DNA of 64,000 bases from UBA1306 sp964396415 (GTDB lineage Bacteria; Spirochaetota; Spirochaetia; Treponematales; Rectinemataceae). Of this stretch, positions 1-8,508 are shown piece after piece. Numbering within the stretch: position 1 is the stretch's first letter; every line of letters starts with the position of its first letter. A program made the position numbers and the translations under genes. Below the pieces are notes generated by a model. The model did no database searches and had not been told where the DNA came from. It was given only the letters and a program-made list of their open reading frames with translations. The stretch lies in contig CAYNFM010000004.1 in NCBI GenBank assembly GCA_964396415.1, forward strand, positions 1 through 64,000, read 5' to 3'.

Positions 1-1485
1 ATGATCGACCTGAAGAAGTACGAGTTTTGGTTCGTGACCGGCAGCCAGGACCTCTACGGCGCCGACGTCCTCAAGAAAGTGGACGAGCACTCGAAGGCGA
101 TGGTTCGGGCTCTCGACTCCGCCCTGCCGTGCAAGCTGGTCTGGAAGAACGTGGTCAAGGGCCCGGACGCCATCCTCGCCCTCGTTCGCGAGGCCAATTC
201 CGATCCCGTTTGCGCGGGCATCATCACCTGGATGCACACCTTCAGCCCTTCGAAGATGTGGATCGCCGGCCTTTCCGAACTCCATCGGCCCCTCTGCCAC
301 TTGCATACGCAATTCAACCGCGATATCCCCTGGGACTCGATCGACATGGATTTCATGAACCTCAACCAGTCGGCCCATGGCGACCGGGAGCACGGTTTCA
401 TCGGGGCTCGCCTGCGACTGCCGCGCAAGGTCGTGGTCGGCCATTGGGAAGACGCGCGGGTGCGCGAAAGACTGTCGGGCTGGTTGCGCGCGGCCGCGGC
501 CTTCGCCGACGGGCGCAGCCTCAAGGTCGCGCGCTTCGGCGACAACATGCGTGAGGTCGCGGTCACCGAGGGCGACAAGGTCGAGGCCCAGATCAAGCTC
601 GGCTGGTCCGTCAACGGCTACGGCGTGGGCGACCTCGTGCGATCCGTGAACGCGGTCTCGGACGCCGAGGTCGACGCGCTCGTGAAGGCCTATGCCGACG
701 AGTACGAGATCGCGGCCGACGCGCGCTCGGGCGCGGGAGCCGAGCGCGTGCGCGAGCAGGCCCGCATCGAGCTCGGAATGAAGAGCTTCCTCGAGGCCGG
801 CGGTTTCGGCGCGTACACCGACACCTTCGAGGATCTCAATGGCCTTCCGCAGCTTCCCGGCCTCGCCTCCCAGCGCCTCATGGCCGCGGGCTACGGCTTC
901 GGCGCCGAGGGCGACTGGAAGACCTCGGCCCTCGTCCGGGCGATGAAGGTGATGGCCTCGGGCCTGGGAGGGGCCTCCTTCCTCGAGGACTACACGTATA
1001 ACCTGGATCCGGCCGCGCCCGCCGTCCTCGGCGCCCACATGCTCGAGATCTGCCCCTCCATCGCCAAGGGCAAGCCCATTCTCGAGGTGCATCCCCTCGG
1101 CATCGGAGGCAAGGCGGACCCGGCGCGCCTCGTCTTCGCGGGCGACGCGGGCCCGGCCCTCAACGCCACCTTGGTCGACATGGGCGGCCGCATGCGGATG
1201 ATCGTCAACGAGGTCGACGCGATCGAGGCCAAGGCCATGCCCAAGCTGCCGGTCGCCCGCGTTCTCCTGAAGCCCAGGCCCGATCTCGCTCGCGCGGCCG
1301 AATGCTGGATCATCGCCGGAGGCGCCCATCATACGGGCTATTCGCGCGTAGTCGAGACCGAATGGATGCGCGACTGGGCCGAGATGGCCGGCATCGAGTT
1401 CCTCTTCATCGGCGCCGGGACCGATCCCGACGAGCTTCGCAAGGAGATACGCTGGAACGAGGCCGCCTACAGGCTCGGCCTATGA
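1..1485 (+). CDS. araA: L-arabinose isomerase
   Basis: Converts L-arabinose to L-ribulose in the cytoplasm, the first step of arabinose catabolism. The 494-residue protein matches the AraA family end to end: N-terminal WFVTGSQDLYG, the central HTQFNRDIPWDSIDMDFMNL block, RFGDNMREVAVTEGDKV, FEDLNGLPQLPGLASQRLM, and the C-terminal AGGAHHTGYS segment with metal-binding histidines. Length is that of the family (about 500). The ATG is the first base of the window and lines up with the E. coli N-terminus, so the gene is probably complete, although its promoter and any upstream araB lie outside. It overlaps araD in a TATGA junction, which implies translational coupling. Confidence 0.97.
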   Translation: MIDLKKYEFWFVTGSQDLYGADVLKKVDEHSKAMVRALDSALPCKLVWKNVVKGPDAILALVREANSDPVCAGIITWMHTFSPSKMWIAGLSELHRPLCHLHTQFNRDIPWDSIDMDFMNLNQSAHGDREHGFIGARLRLPRKVVVGHWEDARVRERLSGWLRAAAAFADGRSLKVARFGDNMREVAVTEGDKVEAQIKLGWSVNGYGVGDLVRSVNAVSDAEVDALVKAYADEYEIAADARSGAGAERVREQARIELGMKSFLEAGGFGAYTDTFEDLNGLPQLPGLASQRLMAAGYGFGAEGDWKTSALVRAMKVMASGLGGASFLEDYTYNLDPAAPAVLGAHMLEICPSIAKGKPILEVHPLGIGGKADPARLVFAGDAGPALNATLVDMGGRMRMIVNEVDAIEAKAMPKLPVARVLLKPRPDLARAAECWIIAGGAHHTGYSRVVETEWMRDWAEMAGIEFLFIGAGTDPDELRKEIRWNEAAYRLGL

Positions 1486-2180
1486 GGAAGTACAGGGCCC
1501 TCCGCGAGGAGGCTTTGGCCGCCAATCTCGAGATCGCGAGGCTGGAATTGGCGATCCTCACGTGGGGGAACGCCTCGGCCTTCGATCCCGCGGCGGGCGT
1601 CTTCGCGATCAAGCCTTCGGGCCTCGAGTATTCCGAGCTACGGCCCGAAAGCATGGTCGTCGTCGATCTCGAGGGAAAGGTCGTCGAAGGAAGGCTGAGG
1701 CCCTCCTCCGATACCAAGACCCACCTCGTGCTCTATCGCTCCTTCGAGGGCATCCGCGGCGTCTGCCACAGCCACTCGACCCACGCGGTGGCCTGGGCCC
1801 AGGCGAGGCGCGGGATCCCCTGCCTCGGCACGACTCATGCCGACCAGACCGCCGGCGAGATCCCCTGTACCGAGATGATCTCGGCCGAGGCTCTCGCCAA
1901 GGATTACGAGCAGGGTACGGGAGAGCTCATCGTCGAGACCTTCAGGGGCAGGAAGCCGCTCGAGGTTCCGATGGTGATAGTCGCGGGCCATGGCCCCTTC
2001 TCCTGGGGCAGGAGCGCGATGGAGGCCGTGCATTACGCGGCCGCCCTCGAGGAGGTGGCGAGGATGGCCATACTCACCTACCAGGTGAGCCCCGTCGCCC
2101 CGTCCCTGCCCGAGCATGTCATGCGAAAGCACTACGAGCGGAAGCATGGGCCCCTAGCGTATTACGGGCAGGCGAAGTAG
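1482..2180 (+). CDS. araD: L-ribulose-5-phosphate 4-epimerase
   Basis: Zinc-dependent class II aldolase-family enzyme that epimerises L-ribulose 5-phosphate to D-xylulose 5-phosphate, feeding arabinose carbon to the pentose phosphate pathway. The protein has 232 residues (E. coli AraD 231). Visible motifs are WGNASAFD, KPSGLEY, the SDTKTHLVLYRSF strand, the zinc-site HSHSTHAVAWAQ, and GHGPFSWG near the C-terminus. The start chosen is the ATG at 1482, which overlaps the araA stop; the frame stays open upstream, but only within araA. No araB kinase is visible on the 3' side, where a terminator follows at once. Confidence 0.96.
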   Translation: MRKYRALREEALAANLEIARLELAILTWGNASAFDPAAGVFAIKPSGLEYSELRPESMVVVDLEGKVVEGRLRPSSDTKTHLVLYRSFEGIRGVCHSHSTHAVAWAQARRGIPCLGTTHADQTAGEIPCTEMISAEALAKDYEQGTGELIVETFRGRKPLEVPMVIVAGHGPFSWGRSAMEAVHYAAALEEVARMAILTYQVSPVAPSLPEHVMRKHYERKHGPLAYYGQAK

Positions 2181-2200
2181 GGAACCCGACATGTCCTAGA

Positions 2201-2239
2201 CCGGCGCGGTCTCCTCCTGGGTCGCGCCGGCCTTTTTTT
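2201..2239 (+). terminator. Rho-independent terminator of araAD
   Basis: A perfect 8-bp stem, CCGGCGCG (2201-2208) with CGCGCCGG (2223-2230), has a 14-nt loop and is followed by CC and seven T residues. It lies 21 nt after the araD stop. Confidence 0.88.
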
Positions 2240-2307
2240 GCCCCGAGCGAATTCCCTGTCCCGCATCGAACGAACATCCCTTACCGAACGATGGGTCCCC
2301 ACGATCC

Positions 2308-2637
2308 TCAACATATCCTTATCAGGACCATATAGAGCGCGGTTCCGCCCAGGATGCTGGCGAGGGTATTGCGCTTCCATATATGGAGGGCCGCGACGGC
2401 GAGGCCCGAGACTATCTCCGGCAATCCGTAGGGCGCCTTCGCGAAGCCGATCGCCTTGTAGGAGTTGAGAACGAGGACCGTCATTATCATCGGGGGGATG
2501 TAGCGCTGGAGGTAATCGAGGACGGGGGGTGGTCGCCGCCTCATGAAGAAGAGGAAGGGGGCCGCCCGGCAGAAAAGCGTGACTGCCGCCATGGCGAGTA
2601 TGGCTCCTATAGCCGCTCCCGAAGAGTAGGCGCTCAC
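2308..2637 (-). CDS. azlD: AzlD-type branched-chain amino acid transport subunit
   Basis: Small hydrophobic partner of AzlC (109 residues, usual for the family), predicted to form the branched-chain amino acid exporter of the inner membrane. Typical AzlD features are the N-terminal ALAVTLFCRAAPF-like stretch (here MAAVTLFCRAAPFLFF), the YIPPMIMTVLVLNSYK segment and three to four hydrophobic helices. The start is a GTG at 2637 that overlaps the azlC stop (GTGA), so translation is coupled. It is the last gene of a four-gene minus-strand operon that begins with a DeoR regulator and a sugar-type ABC ATPase, an unusual setting for this transporter. Confidence 0.85.
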   Translation of the reverse strand: MSAYSSGAAIGAILAMAAVTLFCRAAPFLFFMRRRPPPVLDYLQRYIPPMIMTVLVLNSYKAIGFAKAPYGLPEIVSGLAVAALHIWKRNTLASILGGTALYMVLIRIC

Positions 2638-3326
2638 GCCAGCGCCTTCCGGAACGGCAGTATTCCGACGATGGAGGCCAGGATCGCGACGACGAGGAGG
2701 TTCGCGGGGCCGACTGCCAGCAAGGCGGCCCCGGTAGCCGCGGTCGCGACGAGGTAAGGGGCCGGCCTGCGCACCGCGCGCATCTGCTCGACGAGGAGGA
2801 CGATGAAAAGGGCGGTAAGCGCGAATTCGATACCCTTCGATTCGAAGGGGAGGAGTCCCCCGACGAGGGCGCCCAGCGTGCTTCCGATCAACCAATACGA
2901 TTGGTCGAGGCCCGAGACTAAGGTGTAGAACGACTCGCGATCGACGCCAGGCGGCGGCTCGACGGTGGTGAGCAGGCCGTAGGTTTCGTCGGTCAGGGCG
3001 AAGACCAGATAGGCCTTGAATCGCCTGCATGCGCCGAAGCGGTCGAGGAGAGAGAGGCCGTAGACCATATGCCGCGCGTTGATGACGAGGGTGAGGAGGG
3101 CGATCTGGGCGATGCCAGTGCCCGAGGCGAGGAGGCCGACGGCCATGAACTGGGCGGCTCCCGCGTAGACGAAGAGGCTCATGAGGGTCGCCATCCACCA
3201 AGGCTGGCCGGATTTGACGAGAAGGAGGCCGAAGGCTATGCCGATGGTCACGTAACCGAGGAGGACCGGCACGGTCGCCGAGAAAGCCGGTCTCAGGCCG
3301 TCGAGAGCCGCCTTAAACCGATGCAT
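2634..3326 (-). CDS. azlC: AzlC-type branched-chain amino acid exporter
   Basis: Large subunit of the AzlCD exporter (230 residues). Family marks are the N-terminal LGYVTIGIAFGLLLVKSGQP helix, SLFVYAGAAQFMAVGLL, the NARHMVYGLSLLDRF motif and LTDETYGLL. About seven hydrophobic segments are visible. The ATG at 3326 overlaps the end of the upstream ABC ATPase by 14 nt, so the genes are co-transcribed. The substrate in this organism is not shown by the sequence; branched-chain amino acid export is the family function. Confidence 0.9.
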   Translation of the reverse strand: MHRFKAALDGLRPAFSATVPVLLGYVTIGIAFGLLLVKSGQPWWMATLMSLFVYAGAAQFMAVGLLASGTGIAQIALLTLVINARHMVYGLSLLDRFGACRRFKAYLVFALTDETYGLLTTVEPPPGVDRESFYTLVSGLDQSYWLIGSTLGALVGGLLPFESKGIEFALTALFIVLLVEQMRAVRRPAPYLVATAATGAALLAVGPANLLVVAILASIVGILPFRKALA

Positions 3327-4806
3327 AGTCCAGGATCTTCTCGCTCGTCGCTTCCGAGCGGGGCAGGTCGCAGGCTATCCTGCCGCCTGCCAGGACGAGG
3401 ATGCGGTCGCACATGCCGAGCATCTCCTCTATATCGGAGGAAATGAGGATGATCGAGGCGCCTTTGGTGACGAGGTCGTTCATCGCGTTGTAGATGTCTA
3501 TGCGCGCCGCCGCGTCGATTCCTCGCGTCGGCTCGTCCATTATGAATATCCTGCACAGGCTCATGAACCATCTGGCGACGACGACCTTCTGTTGGTTGCC
3601 GCCCGAGTAGCTCCTCATTATGTCGCTCGAGTGGCCGGGAAGGATGCCGAGGCTGTCTATATACTCGTCGGTCAATTCCTCCATATAGCGAATATCGAGG
3701 CCGTAGAGGCTGAGGAAGCGCTCGAGCGCGGCGATAGAGATGTTCTGCATGATGTCCTGGTTGTGGAAGGCCGCGTTCCTGTCGCGGTCCTCGGGGATGA
3801 GGGCGACCCCGTTCCTCAGGGCGTCCGACGGATGGCCGAAGGCGACGCGCCGGCCCTCGACGCGGACCTTCCCGCCCGAGGGTTTCGTCTGACCGAAGAG
3901 GCAGTTGGCGAGCCGCGTCCTCCCCGAGCCCATGAGCCCCGTGACGCCGAGTATCTCGCCTTTGCGCAACGAGAAGCTGACGTCTTCGAGGATGCGGTCG
4001 CTCCGCAGGTGCTCGACCGCGAGGACCGGGGGGCCGAAGGCGACGCGAAGCTTGGGGTAGCGCCCGGAGCAGGTGCCTCCGGTCATCATTCGAATGAGCT
4101 CCTCGCGGCCCACGGAGCCGTCGGGAAGCCTCGCGGAAATCCTGCCGCCGTGAAGCACGGTGACGCGATCGCCGATCTCGCGAAGCTCGTCGAGCTTATG
4201 CGAGATATAGAAGACGCCGACTCCCCGGTCCCTGACCTCACGCACTATCTTGAAGAGTATTTCGCGCTCGGGGTCGGTCATGCCGGCGGTCGGCTCGTCG
4301 AATATGATGACCTTGGCGTCGGCGATGCAGGTCTGCGCCGCCGAGACGACGAGCCGTTGCGCATATCCGAGCTGGGACACCAGGGTTTCGGGAGATATCG
4401 CGATCCCGAGGCGCGCGAAGAGGGACTCGCAGTCCTCGTGGAGCTTGTAGCGGTCGAGCGCGCGTCCGATGGATCTTCCGCTGCGCGGTATGCAACGGAA
4501 GAATACGTTTTCCGCCACGCTCAGGTTATCGAAGAGCTGGGCGTTCTGGTACTGCATCGCTATCCCCGCGCCCCGCGATTCATTGACGGACCCGAAATCG
4601 ACGACGCGACCGTCGAGGAGTATCTCTCCCGCGTCGCGGCGGAAGATGCCGCAGATCAGGTTCATGAGGGCCGTCTTACCGGAGCCGTTCTGGCCTATGA
4701 GCACGTGGACATCGCCGGGGACGAGCTCCAAAGAGATATCCTGCAAGGAGAAATCGTCGTTGAAGTACTTGCCTACCGATCGAAGCTCGATAAGTGGCGT
4801 ACCCAT
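3313..4806 (-). CDS. Orphan tandem sugar-type ABC transporter ATPase (RbsA/MglA/XylG family)
   Basis: Two fused nucleotide-binding domains in 497 residues, as in CUT2 monosaccharide transporters. The first has Walker A GQNGSGKT (residues 38-45), an atypical signature VSQLGYAQR and Walker B VIIFDEPTAG. The second has the usual degenerate Walker A GLMGSGRT, signature SYSGGNQQKVVVARW and Walker B IFIMDEPTRGID. The ATG at 4806 has a GGGAGG ribosome site and lies 1 nt after the DeoR stop. No permease or binding protein is in this operon; downstream are azlC and azlD. The ChvE/GguB system 5 kb away lacks an ATPase, so this protein is a candidate for its missing motor. That pairing is inference. Confidence 0.9.
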   Translation of the reverse strand: MGTPLIELRSVGKYFNDDFSLQDISLELVPGDVHVLIGQNGSGKTALMNLICGIFRRDAGEILLDGRVVDFGSVNESRGAGIAMQYQNAQLFDNLSVAENVFFRCIPRSGRSIGRALDRYKLHEDCESLFARLGIAISPETLVSQLGYAQRLVVSAAQTCIADAKVIIFDEPTAGMTDPEREILFKIVREVRDRGVGVFYISHKLDELREIGDRVTVLHGGRISARLPDGSVGREELIRMMTGGTCSGRYPKLRVAFGPPVLAVEHLRSDRILEDVSFSLRKGEILGVTGLMGSGRTRLANCLFGQTKPSGGKVRVEGRRVAFGHPSDALRNGVALIPEDRDRNAAFHNQDIMQNISIAALERFLSLYGLDIRYMEELTDEYIDSLGILPGHSSDIMRSYSGGNQQKVVVARWFMSLCRIFIMDEPTRGIDAAARIDIYNAMNDLVTKGASIILISSDIEEMLGMCDRILVLAGGRIACDLPRSEATSEKILDYASV

Positions 4807-4807
4807 C

Positions 4808-5599
4808 CTAGTCTCCTCCCTCGAAGGCGTTGACGGAGGTGAATAGCTGGATGTCCATCTCGAAGATCCTGGTCTTGAAGGCTTCGGGAACGCTCGTGTT
4901 CGTGATGACCTTTCGCGCCAGGGTGAGCGGGCCAAGCCGGTAGAATGCGCTGCGGGAGAAGCGGGAAACCTCGCAAAGGACTATCTTGTCGTCGGCGCAG
5001 GCCAGGGCTTCCTTGATGAGAGCGGCCTTCTCCTGGCTCGATACGGTCAACTGGAGCTGGTCGCTGACGCCGTCGACCTCGACGAATATCTTGTTGACGA
5101 AGAAAGTCTGGACATTAGCCTGCGCGAGGCTGCCGAAGAGGGCGCGGCTGTCGGGGTCGGGGCTCCCGCCCAGTAGAACGGCTCGGTTGCCGGCCTGGCC
5201 GGCGATCTCGAAGGCGACCTGGATGTCGTTCGTCAGGACGGTCAGGGCTGACTTGCCGGCGAGCTTCCGCGCGAGGCGGAGGGCTATGGGGCCGTTCGTG
5301 AGCATGAGGGCGTCGCCGTCCTCGACCATGAGATAGGCGATGCGCGCGATCTCTTCGCGATCGGCCTCTCCCTCGGCGTCCTCGGAATCCAGGCCGGGAG
5401 TCTGTGCCGATTCTTCGGCGCCTTTAAGTATCGCCCCTCCGTGCAATCTTGTCAGGAAACCCTCGGATTCGAGCTTCTCGAGATCCCTGCGTACGGTAAC
5501 TTCCGATACGTTCAGCATTTCGCTCATCGAATGGACATCCAGCTTCCCGCGCTCACGCAAGTAGCTTTTGAGAATGCTTATCCTTTCGACGGCGAACAT
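4808..5599 (-). CDS. DeoR/GlpR-family transcriptional regulator
   Basis: Sugar-phosphate-responsive repressor type, 263 residues. The N-terminal winged helix carries the family signature around VSEVTVRRDLEKLESEGFLTR (residues 30-51), preceded by ILKSYLRERGKLDV, and LHGGAIL follows. The C-terminal DeoRC sensor domain shows LTNGPIALRLARKL and LTNDIQVAFE. It leads the DeoR–ATPase–AzlC–AzlD operon and faces mglBAC across about 200 nt with back-to-back promoters, so it may control both sides. The ATG at 5599 has no Shine-Dalgarno and lies 9 nt from a predicted -10 box, which suggests a leaderless mRNA. Confidence 0.9.
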   Translation of the reverse strand: MFAVERISILKSYLRERGKLDVHSMSEMLNVSEVTVRRDLEKLESEGFLTRLHGGAILKGAEESAQTPGLDSEDAEGEADREEIARIAYLMVEDGDALMLTNGPIALRLARKLAGKSALTVLTNDIQVAFEIAGQAGNRAVLLGGSPDPDSRALFGSLAQANVQTFFVNKIFVEVDGVSDQLQLTVSSQEKAALIKEALACADDKIVLCEVSRFSRSAFYRLGPLTLARKVITNTSVPEAFKTRIFEMDIQLFTSVNAFEGGD

Positions 5600-5608
5600 G
5601 CTGTATGG

Positions 5609-5637
5609 ATTGTAGGGACAGAAGCGCCAATACTCAA
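5609..5637 (-). promoter_or_regulatory. Predicted promoter of the DeoR operon (leaderless)
   Basis: On the minus strand the -35 TTGAGT (5637-5632) and the -10 TACAAT (5614-5609) are separated by 17 nt. Only 9 nt separate the -10 from the ATG at 5599, so the transcript should start at or within about 3 nt of the start codon. Confidence 0.65.
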
Positions 5638-5648
5638 GGTTTTTCCGT

Positions 5649-5677
5649 TTGACAGCCTAAAAAACACGTGCTACTCT
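5649..5677 (+). promoter_or_regulatory. Predicted promoter of mglBAC
   Basis: A consensus -35 TTGACA (5649-5654), a 17-nt spacer and a -10 TACTCT (5672-5677). Transcription would start near 5684 and give a leader of about 118 nt. The -35 boxes of this promoter and the divergent DeoR promoter are 11 bp apart. Confidence 0.65.
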
Positions 5678-5737
5678 TCGAAAGAAATCGAAAGTATATA
5701 AACATAATAATACAAAAAACAGATATTGAATGTTCGT

Positions 5738-5778
5738 TTTTGAAGCATTGGTTTCAAAACGGCTGGGAATGGCCGTTT
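5738..5778 (+). promoter_or_regulatory. Two overlapping inverted repeats in the mglB leader
   Basis: TTTTGAA (5738-5744) pairs with TTCAAAA (5753-5759), and AAACGGC (5757-5763) pairs with GCCGTTT (5772-5778). The two share 5757-5759, so as RNA hairpins they exclude each other. They end 11 nt before the GGAGG ribosome site (5790-5794) of mglB. They may be operators or an RNA switch; the sequence does not decide. Confidence 0.45.
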
Positions 5779-5801
5779 AAGTTATCATTGGAGGTATTTG
5801 G

Positions 5802-6848
5802 ATGAAGAAAGCGATCGTATTCCTGCTCGCTCTCGCTTTGTGCTTCTCCGTCGTCAGCGTCTTCGCCGCGCCGAAACCGAGTATCGGTTGCACCATCTAC
5901 AAGTTCGACGATACGTTCATGTCTTATCTGCGCAATCAGATACAGACGGACGCCAAGGGCAAGATCGACATCTCCGTCCAGGACAGTCAGAACGACCAAC
6001 CCAAGGAGAACGACCAGGTCGACCAGTTCATCAGCCAGGGCGTCACCGCCCTCGCGATCAATATGGTCGATCCCTCCGCCGTATCCGTGATCATCGGCAA
6101 GGCCCAGAAAAAGAAGCTTCCCCTCATCCTCTTCAATCGAGAGCCGGACCCGAATGACATGGCCAAGTACCCCAAGGCTTACTACGTCGGCGCCAAGGCC
6201 CAGGATTCCGGCACCTACGAAGGGCAGATCATCGCCAAGTACTGGAAAGCGCACCCCGAAGCCGACCTCAACAAGGACGGCGTCATGCAGTACGTCATGC
6301 TGATCGGCGATCCCGCCAACACCGATGCGAAGTTCCGGACCCAGTATTCGGTCGCGGCGGTAGAGGCCGCCGGCATCAAGACGCAGGCCCTCGCCTCCGA
6401 TACGGCCATGTGGGATCGCCCGAAGGCCCAGGAGAAGATGGCCGCCTGGCTCACCGCCTATGCCGGCCAGATCGAAGTCGTCTTCGCTAACAACGACGAC
6501 ATGGCTCTCGGAGCCATCGAGGCGCTCAAGGCGGCCGGCTACTTCAAGGGCGGCAAGTACATGCCGGTCGTAGGCGTGGACGCCACTCCGCCGGCCCTCG
6601 ACGCCTTGGCGGAAGGCACTCTGCTCGGAACGGTCAAGAACGACGCGGTCGGGCAGGGCCACGCTGTGTTCGATCTGGCTTACAGCCTCGGCTCGGGCAA
6701 GGCCTTGGCCGCCAGCTATCCCTATGCGGAAGCGTCGTCCAACCTCCTCCTCGCCGATCAGGACGGAAAGGCCAATCCGAAGGGCCACTACATTTGGGTC
6801 CCCTACACCATGGTCACCAAGGACAATTACAAGCAGTTCATGCAGTAA
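5802..6848 (+). CDS. mglB: Galactose/glucose periplasmic binding protein
   Basis: Captures galactose or glucose in the periplasm for the MglAC transporter. The 348-residue protein has a Sec signal peptide (hydrophobic core residues 4-20, likely cleavage after VFA-A near residue 22) and no lipobox cysteine. It follows E. coli MglB closely: TIYKFDDTFMS, the DSQNDQ..NDQVDQFI stretch, ALAINMVDP, the EF-hand-like calcium loop DLNKDGVMQ, DTAMWDRPKAQEKM, NNDDMALGAIEALK and GVDATPPALDAL. The ATG at 5802 has a GGAGG site. It is followed by a terminator-like hairpin before mglA, as is common where the binding protein is made in excess. Confidence 0.95.
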   Translation: MKKAIVFLLALALCFSVVSVFAAPKPSIGCTIYKFDDTFMSYLRNQIQTDAKGKIDISVQDSQNDQPKENDQVDQFISQGVTALAINMVDPSAVSVIIGKAQKKKLPLILFNREPDPNDMAKYPKAYYVGAKAQDSGTYEGQIIAKYWKAHPEADLNKDGVMQYVMLIGDPANTDAKFRTQYSVAAVEAAGIKTQALASDTAMWDRPKAQEKMAAWLTAYAGQIEVVFANNDDMALGAIEALKAAGYFKGGKYMPVVGVDATPPALDALAEGTLLGTVKNDAVGQGHAVFDLAYSLGSGKALAASYPYAEASSNLLLADQDGKANPKGHYIWVPYTMVTKDNYKQFMQ

Positions 6849-6856
6849 TTCCCCGA

Positions 6857-6927
6857 GCTCCCCGCGTGGGGAGCCCGCCTAAGCGCCGAAAGGGGGCGCG
6901 CGCGACGAGCGCGCGTCCCCAATTTTT
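6857..6927 (+). terminator. Intercistronic hairpins and attenuating terminator after mglB
   Basis: First hairpin: GCTCCCC (6857-6863), loop GCGT, GGGGAGC (6868-6874). Second: a 12-bp stem (6892-6903 with 6909-6920, one G-U pair) with loop GACGA, followed by AATTTTT. The second is a probable partial terminator that lowers mglAC expression relative to mglB and protects the mglB 3' end. Confidence 0.7.
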
Positions 6928-6978
6928 AGATTATGAGATATTCGTTGACGCCCTGATCGGGCGGGAGGTCGCCCTTCG

Positions 6979-8493
6979 ATGAACGAAAGCGGTTTCATTG
7001 TCGAGATGAGGAAAATCACGAAGAGCTTCCCGGGAGTCAAGGCTCTGGATGAGGTAACCGTAAAGGTCAAGCCCGGCAGCGTTCATGCGCTGATGGGCGA
7101 GAATGGCGCGGGCAAGTCGACGCTGATGAAGTGCCTGTTCGGGATCTATAAGCCCGATGCCGGGGAACTCGTCCTCGACGGGAAGACGATCACCTTGGCG
7201 AACGCCAAGCAGGCGCTGGACAGCGGCATCTCCATGATCCACCAGGAGCTCCATCCGGTTCCCTATCGCAGCGTCATGGAGAATATCTGGTTGGGCAGGT
7301 ATCCCGTCCGGGATTTCGGGCTTTTCAAACTGGTGAACGGCGGGAAGATGCTGAGGGATACGAAGAAGCTCTTCGAAGGGCTGCAGATGGACATCGACCC
7401 GCGCGTCTGGGTGAAGAACCTTTCGGTGTCGAAGATCCAGTCGATGGAGATCGCGAAGGCGGTCTCGAACAACGCTCGGGTGATCATAATGGACGAGCCC
7501 ACCTCCTCGCTGACCGAGAACGAGGTGGGACACCTGTTCAGGATCATCCGACAGCTGAAGTCCGAGGGAATAGCGATAATCTACATTTCGCACAAGATGG
7601 AAGAGATCCTCGAGATCGCCGACGAGGTTACGATAATGCGCGACGGCCGGGTCGTCGGCACCTATCTCGCCAAGGAGCTTACGACCGACCTCATAATAAA
7701 CCGCATGGTCGGACGCGACCTGACGCACCGCTTCCCGCCGCGCGTGAACGTGCCCGGCGGGGTCGTGATGAGAGTCGAAGGCTTGACGTCCACGAACCCG
7801 CGTTCCTTCAGGGACGTGAGCTTCGATCTCCGCAAGGGCGAGATCCTCGGCCTAGGGGGCCTGGTCGGAGCGCAGCGTACCGAGCTCGTGGAGTCCATTT
7901 TCGGCCTTCGGAACATCCAGTCCGGCAAGATATGGATAAACGGCAAGCAGACGATCATACGGAACTCGATCCAGGCCAAGAGCCATAAAATCGCCCTATT
8001 GACGGAAGATAGGCGCACGACGGGGATCATCCCGGTCCTATCGGTGTTCGACAACATGGTGATCGCCAATATTTCGAAATACCTCGGGAAGTTCCTGTTC
8101 CTCAGCAGGCGTCGCGCGAGCGAGGACGTCAGGAAGAGCATCGACGTATTGAGGGTCAAGACTCCCTCTCCGATGACTCGTATCGAGAGCCTCTCCGGCG
8201 GCAACCAGCAGAAGGTCATCTTCGCGCGCTGGCTCCTGACCGAGCCGGACATCTTCATCCTGGACGAGCCGACGAGGGGTATCGACGTAGGAGCCAAGTA
8301 CGAGATCTACACCATCATCGCGGATCTGGCCAAGCGCGGGAAAAGCATCATCATGATCTCGTCCGAGATGCCGGAGCTCATAGGGATGTCCGATCGGATC
8401 ATGGTGATGTGCGAAGGGCGAGCGACGGGGATCCTGGACGGCAAGAGCGCGACGCAGGAGCGGATCATGGAGCTCGCGACGCAGTTTATGTAG
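6979..8493 (+). CDS. mglA: Galactose/methylgalactoside import ATP-binding protein
   Basis: Tandem ATPase of the Mgl CUT2 importer, 504 residues (E. coli MglA 506). The N-terminal domain has Walker A GENGAGKST (residues 40-48), signature LSVSKIQSMEIAKAV and Walker B VIIMDEPTSSL. The C-terminal domain has the usual altered P-loop GLVGAQRTE, signature SLSGGNQQKVIFARW and Walker B IFILDEPTRGIDVGAKYEIY. It lies 130 nt after mglB behind an attenuator and 15 nt before mglC. Its domains are more canonical than those of the orphan ATPase at 3313-4806. Confidence 0.94.
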   Translation: MNESGFIVEMRKITKSFPGVKALDEVTVKVKPGSVHALMGENGAGKSTLMKCLFGIYKPDAGELVLDGKTITLANAKQALDSGISMIHQELHPVPYRSVMENIWLGRYPVRDFGLFKLVNGGKMLRDTKKLFEGLQMDIDPRVWVKNLSVSKIQSMEIAKAVSNNARVIIMDEPTSSLTENEVGHLFRIIRQLKSEGIAIIYISHKMEEILEIADEVTIMRDGRVVGTYLAKELTTDLIINRMVGRDLTHRFPPRVNVPGGVVMRVEGLTSTNPRSFRDVSFDLRKGEILGLGGLVGAQRTELVESIFGLRNIQSGKIWINGKQTIIRNSIQAKSHKIALLTEDRRTTGIIPVLSVFDNMVIANISKYLGKFLFLSRRRASEDVRKSIDVLRVKTPSPMTRIESLSGGNQQKVIFARWLLTEPDIFILDEPTRGIDVGAKYEIYTIIADLAKRGKSIIMISSEMPELIGMSDRIMVMCEGRATGILDGKSATQERIMELATQFM

Positions 8494-8508
8494 CATAAGG
8501 AGCGGGAA

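Noticed and set aside
5754..6788. 344-codon antisense frame opposite mglB
   Set aside because: Shadow of a highly conserved gene; no motif or ribosome site.
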